Assembly (NCBI GenBank): GCA_900548205.1
Contig: URJS01000089.1
Span: 1-7,800 of the forward strand
Origin: an uncultured Roseburia sp.
GTDB lineage: Bacteria > Bacillota > Clostridia > Lachnospirales > Lachnospiraceae
DNA: 7,800 bases
Direction: 5' to 3'
In this document: positions 6,042-7,800 of the stretch, one piece after another
Layout of the letters: every line of letters begins with the position of its first letter
Position numbering within the stretch: the first letter of the stretch is position 1
Made by a program: the position numbers and the translations under genes
The notes under the pieces: model-generated
The model's database searches: none
The model's input: the letters and a program-made list of their open reading frames with translations, nothing else
Told to the model about the DNA's origin: nothing

Positions 6042-6710
6042 ATGAGGGCAAAGATTTTAATTATTGAGGACGACCCTGTGATACGCAAGGAATTGCAGAC
6101 ACTTTTGGAGGGAAATGGGTATGAGACGTCTGCGATCGAAGATTTTGCGGACGTCATGGCGCAGGTGAGACGGATCCAGCCGCATCTGATCCTGCTGGAC
6201 ATCAAACTGCCGCAGGAGAGCGGCTTTGCGATCTGTTCCGGGATCCGGAGCTTTTCGGATGCGCCGATCATTTTCGTCACGAGCTGCGGCACGGATATGG
6301 ATGAATTAAACAGTATCATGCTCGGCGGGGACGTATTTCTCACAAAGCCTTATCACACCGCGATCCTGCTGGCAAAAATCGCGTCTCTGTTAAAGCGTGC
6401 TTACCCGAAGGAGAAGGAGCGTAGACTTTCGCACGGCGGCGTGTCGCTGTGTCTGGAAAATGGAACGGTGGAGGCGAACGGAGCGACGGCGGAGCTGACA
6501 AAAAATGAGACGAAGATCATGTATTATCTCGTGACGCACGCGGGGAAAATCTGCACAAGAGCCGATCTGATCGAGTATCTGTGGGATAACCGGCTTTATG
6601 TCGACGACAATGCGCTCAGTGTCAACATCGGCAGGATCAGGGAAAAGCTGGCGAAGCTTGGTGTGACGGATTTTATCAAAACAAAGCACAGGCAGGGGTA
6701 TCTGATATGA
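6042..6710 (+). CDS. Response regulator, OmpR/PhoB family, BceR-like
   Basis: 222 residues from the ATG at 6042. The receiver domain (about 3-118) has the acidic pair D10-D11, phospho-acceptor D53 (LILLDIKLP), T80 and K102 (TKPY). The winged-helix DNA-binding domain (about 129-222) has LTKNETKIMYYL, the recognition helix around DDNALSVNIGRIREKL, and the wing KHRQGYLI. When phosphorylated by the kinase it should bind DNA as a dimer and activate target promoters. The order and the overlap with an intramembrane-sensing kinase place it with BceR/VraR-like regulators of cell-wall peptide resistance. It uses LGGDVFLTKPY where the usual form is GGDDFxTKPF, a mild divergence. The last four bases overlap the kinase start (ATGA), so the two are translationally coupled. 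Confidence 0.92.
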   Translation: MRAKILIIEDDPVIRKELQTLLEGNGYETSAIEDFADVMAQVRRIQPHLILLDIKLPQESGFAICSGIRSFSDAPIIFVTSCGTDMDELNSIMLGGDVFLTKPYHTAILLAKIASLLKRAYPKEKERRLSHGGVSLCLENGTVEANGATAELTKNETKIMYYLVTHAGKICTRADLIEYLWDNRLYVDDNALSVNIGRIREKLAKLGVTDFIKTKHRQGYLI

Positions 6711-7723
6711 ACGGGAGACGGTACTGGAGGGAGCGGATGCCGGTTCTGCTTTTGAATGCGGCAGGGATGGTTTTACTTGGCGCATTTCTTTTGCTGACGG
6801 AAAACAGTGTGGATATGGTTCTTATGATCGCTGCGGTGTGGAGTCTGACATTGGCGGGAGTGCTGCTGTTTTCCTATTACCGGAAGAAAAAGAGGCTGGG
6901 GAGGCTGAAAAAGCTGTCGGAGGGGTTAAAGGAGCGGTATCTTCTGGCAGAGCTGCTGCCAACGCCGGAGGATGCGGAGGAGGAAGTTTATTTTTCTCTC
7001 CTGCGGCAGGCGTTTAAGTCGATGCTGGAGCAGAAGAACGCCGTGGAGCGGGAACGGCAGGAATACAGGGAATATATTGAGCAGTGGATCCACGAGATCA
7101 AGACGCCGATCACCGCGATGAAGCTTTTGTGTGAAAACCACCCGGCGCCGTTTGCCAGAGAGCTGATGACGGAGCTTGAGAAAACGGACCGTTTTACTGA
7201 GCAGGCGCTCTACTATGCGAGGAGCGAGCACACGGAAAAGGATTATTCGATCCGGGAGCTGCGGCTTTTTGATGTGGTGCATCAGGCGATTGCGGACAAC
7301 AAATATCTTCTGCTGCAAAACGGTGTTTCGCTTGTGATGGAGGAGAGCAATGCGACCGTGTATTCCGATGATAAGTGGATCCGCTTTATTCTGGATCAGC
7401 TGATCGTCAATGCGGTAAAATACAGAGGCAGCAAGCCGGAGCTTCGTTTTTATGCGCAGACCGAGGGGGATAAAATATATCTGTTTGTGGAGGATTCGGG
7501 GATTGGAATCCCTGCCGGCGACCTGCCGCGCATTTTTGAAAAGGGATTTACCGGACAAAACGGCAGGAGCAGACAAAACTCCACCGGTATCGGGTTGTAT
7601 CTGTGCAAACGCCTTTGCGATAAGCTTGGCATCGGGATCTGCGCTGAGTCCGGAGGCGCGGGGACAAGGATCCGGCTCGATTTTCAGATCAATCATTTTA
7701 TTCATCAGGTGCAGAGCCGGTAG
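6707..7723 (+). CDS. Intramembrane-sensing histidine kinase, BceS-like
   Basis: 338 residues. Two membrane helices at about 12-31 and 37-57 are separated by only about six residues (TENSVD), so there is no extracellular sensor domain, the mark of the intramembrane-sensing class. A cytoplasmic linker with coiled-coil character (about 60-125) follows. The H-box EQWIHEIKTPITAMKLL carries the phosphorylated H129. The ATPase domain has the N-box N235 (QLIVNAVKY), G1 DSGIGI at 263-268, the F-box IFEKGF and G2 STGIGLYL at 292-299. All key residues are present, so the kinase should be active. Such kinases usually take their signal from a BceAB-type ABC transporter, which is not found in this window. 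An AGGGG site (6694-6698) precedes the ATG at 6707, which overlaps the regulator stop. The stop codon lies inside a terminator hairpin. Confidence 0.92.
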   Translation: MNGRRYWRERMPVLLLNAAGMVLLGAFLLLTENSVDMVLMIAAVWSLTLAGVLLFSYYRKKKRLGRLKKLSEGLKERYLLAELLPTPEDAEEEVYFSLLRQAFKSMLEQKNAVERERQEYREYIEQWIHEIKTPITAMKLLCENHPAPFARELMTELEKTDRFTEQALYYARSEHTEKDYSIRELRLFDVVHQAIADNKYLLLQNGVSLVMEESNATVYSDDKWIRFILDQLIVNAVKYRGSKPELRFYAQTEGDKIYLFVEDSGIGIPAGDLPRIFEKGFTGQNGRSRQNSTGIGLYLCKRLCDKLGIGICAESGGAGTRIRLDFQINHFIHQVQSR

Positions 7724-7736
7724 GCTCTGCATTTTT
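7710..7736 (+). terminator. Rho-independent terminator overlapping the kinase stop codon
   Basis: TGCAGAGCC (7710-7718) and GGCTCTGCA (7723-7731) form a perfect 9-bp stem around GGTA, followed by TTTTT (7732-7736). The kinase stop codon TAG (7721-7723) is in the loop and first base of the right arm, so the last codons of the gene form the left arm. It ends the two-component transcript immediately after the kinase. Confidence 0.85.
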
Positions 7737-7747
7737 CTGTGGAACAA

Positions 7748-7800
7748 GGGGCTGTTGCAAAAGTAGATAAATAATCTACTGGAGCAACAGCTCCGTTTTT
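7748..7800 (+). terminator. Second, longer hairpin terminator at the right edge
   Basis: Outer arms GGGGCTGTTGC (7748-7758) and GCAACAGCTCC (7784-7794) pair over 11 bp with one G-U. Inner arms AGTAGAT (7762-7768) and ATCTACT (7774-7780) pair over 7 bp, with an AAA/GGA internal bulge and an AAATA loop. GTTTTT follows up to the window end. It acts as a backup terminator or as the terminator of a gene arriving from the other side. The outer arm resembles the GGGCTGTTGCAAA-type ends of some insertion sequences, so a small mobile-element remnant is an alternative. Confidence 0.75.

Noticed and set aside
6926..7747. 273-codon open frame on the minus strand opposite the histidine kinase
   Set aside because: The kinase on the plus strand has every expected motif. 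The opposite frame gives a basic product with no recognisable domain.
1..7800. CRISPR array, tRNA, integron site, retron or defence cassette
   Set aside because: No regularly spaced repeats, no tRNA-like cloverleaf, no reverse transcriptase, nuclease or integrase motif was seen on either strand.

Overview
The window looks like chromosomal DNA from a Gram-positive anaerobe of the Lachnospiraceae type (gut Clostridia). The reasons are AGGAGG-type ribosome binding sites, extended -10 promoters, a lipoprotein with a standard lipobox, a Bce-type two-component pair, and protein sequences that read like those of Blautia, Dorea or Ruminococcus relatives. This assignment is from memory of the families; no search was run. 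No tRNA, rRNA, CRISPR array, transposase or phage gene is visible.

Layout. (1) Positions 2-2344 hold one uninterrupted frame, already open at the left edge, that joins the membrane half of a YitT-family protein (to about nt 499) to a glycogen debranching enzyme of the GlgX type that lacks its N-terminal part. The join lies where the two families appear to share a short similar stretch (SMxVFxL). This is the most unusual object in the window: either a real deletion/recombination fusion or an assembly chimera. (2) Positions 2325-3431, minus strand: an SDR oxidoreductase followed 18 nt later by a small XRE-type HTH regulator, probably one operon. The HTH gene converges on the debranching gene and overlaps its 3' end by 20 bp. 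(3) Positions 3600-4970: an ALDH3-like aldehyde dehydrogenase, divergent from the SDR. (4) Positions 5073-5719: a strong sigma-A promoter and a small secreted lipoprotein of unknown role. It is followed by about 155 nt of non-coding but hairpin-containing sequence and a near-perfect bidirectional terminator. (5) Positions 6042-7723: a response regulator and an intramembrane-sensing histidine kinase of the BceRS type, overlapping by 4 nt. Two hairpin terminators follow directly, so the ABC transporter usually encoded next to such a pair is not downstream here.

How the genes work together. GlgX, as a family, removes alpha-1,6 branches during glycogen breakdown. The SDR and the aldehyde dehydrogenase are both NAD(P)-linked and share a divergent intergenic region, but nothing proves a common pathway; the SDR carries a signature I associate with the YmfI-type EF-P modification reductases. 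The Bce-type pair normally senses cell-wall-active peptides through a partner ABC transporter. Here the partner must be elsewhere, or the pair acts without one. Apart from the fusion and the unexplained 5720-5874 segment, the window reads as ordinary core and accessory metabolism.
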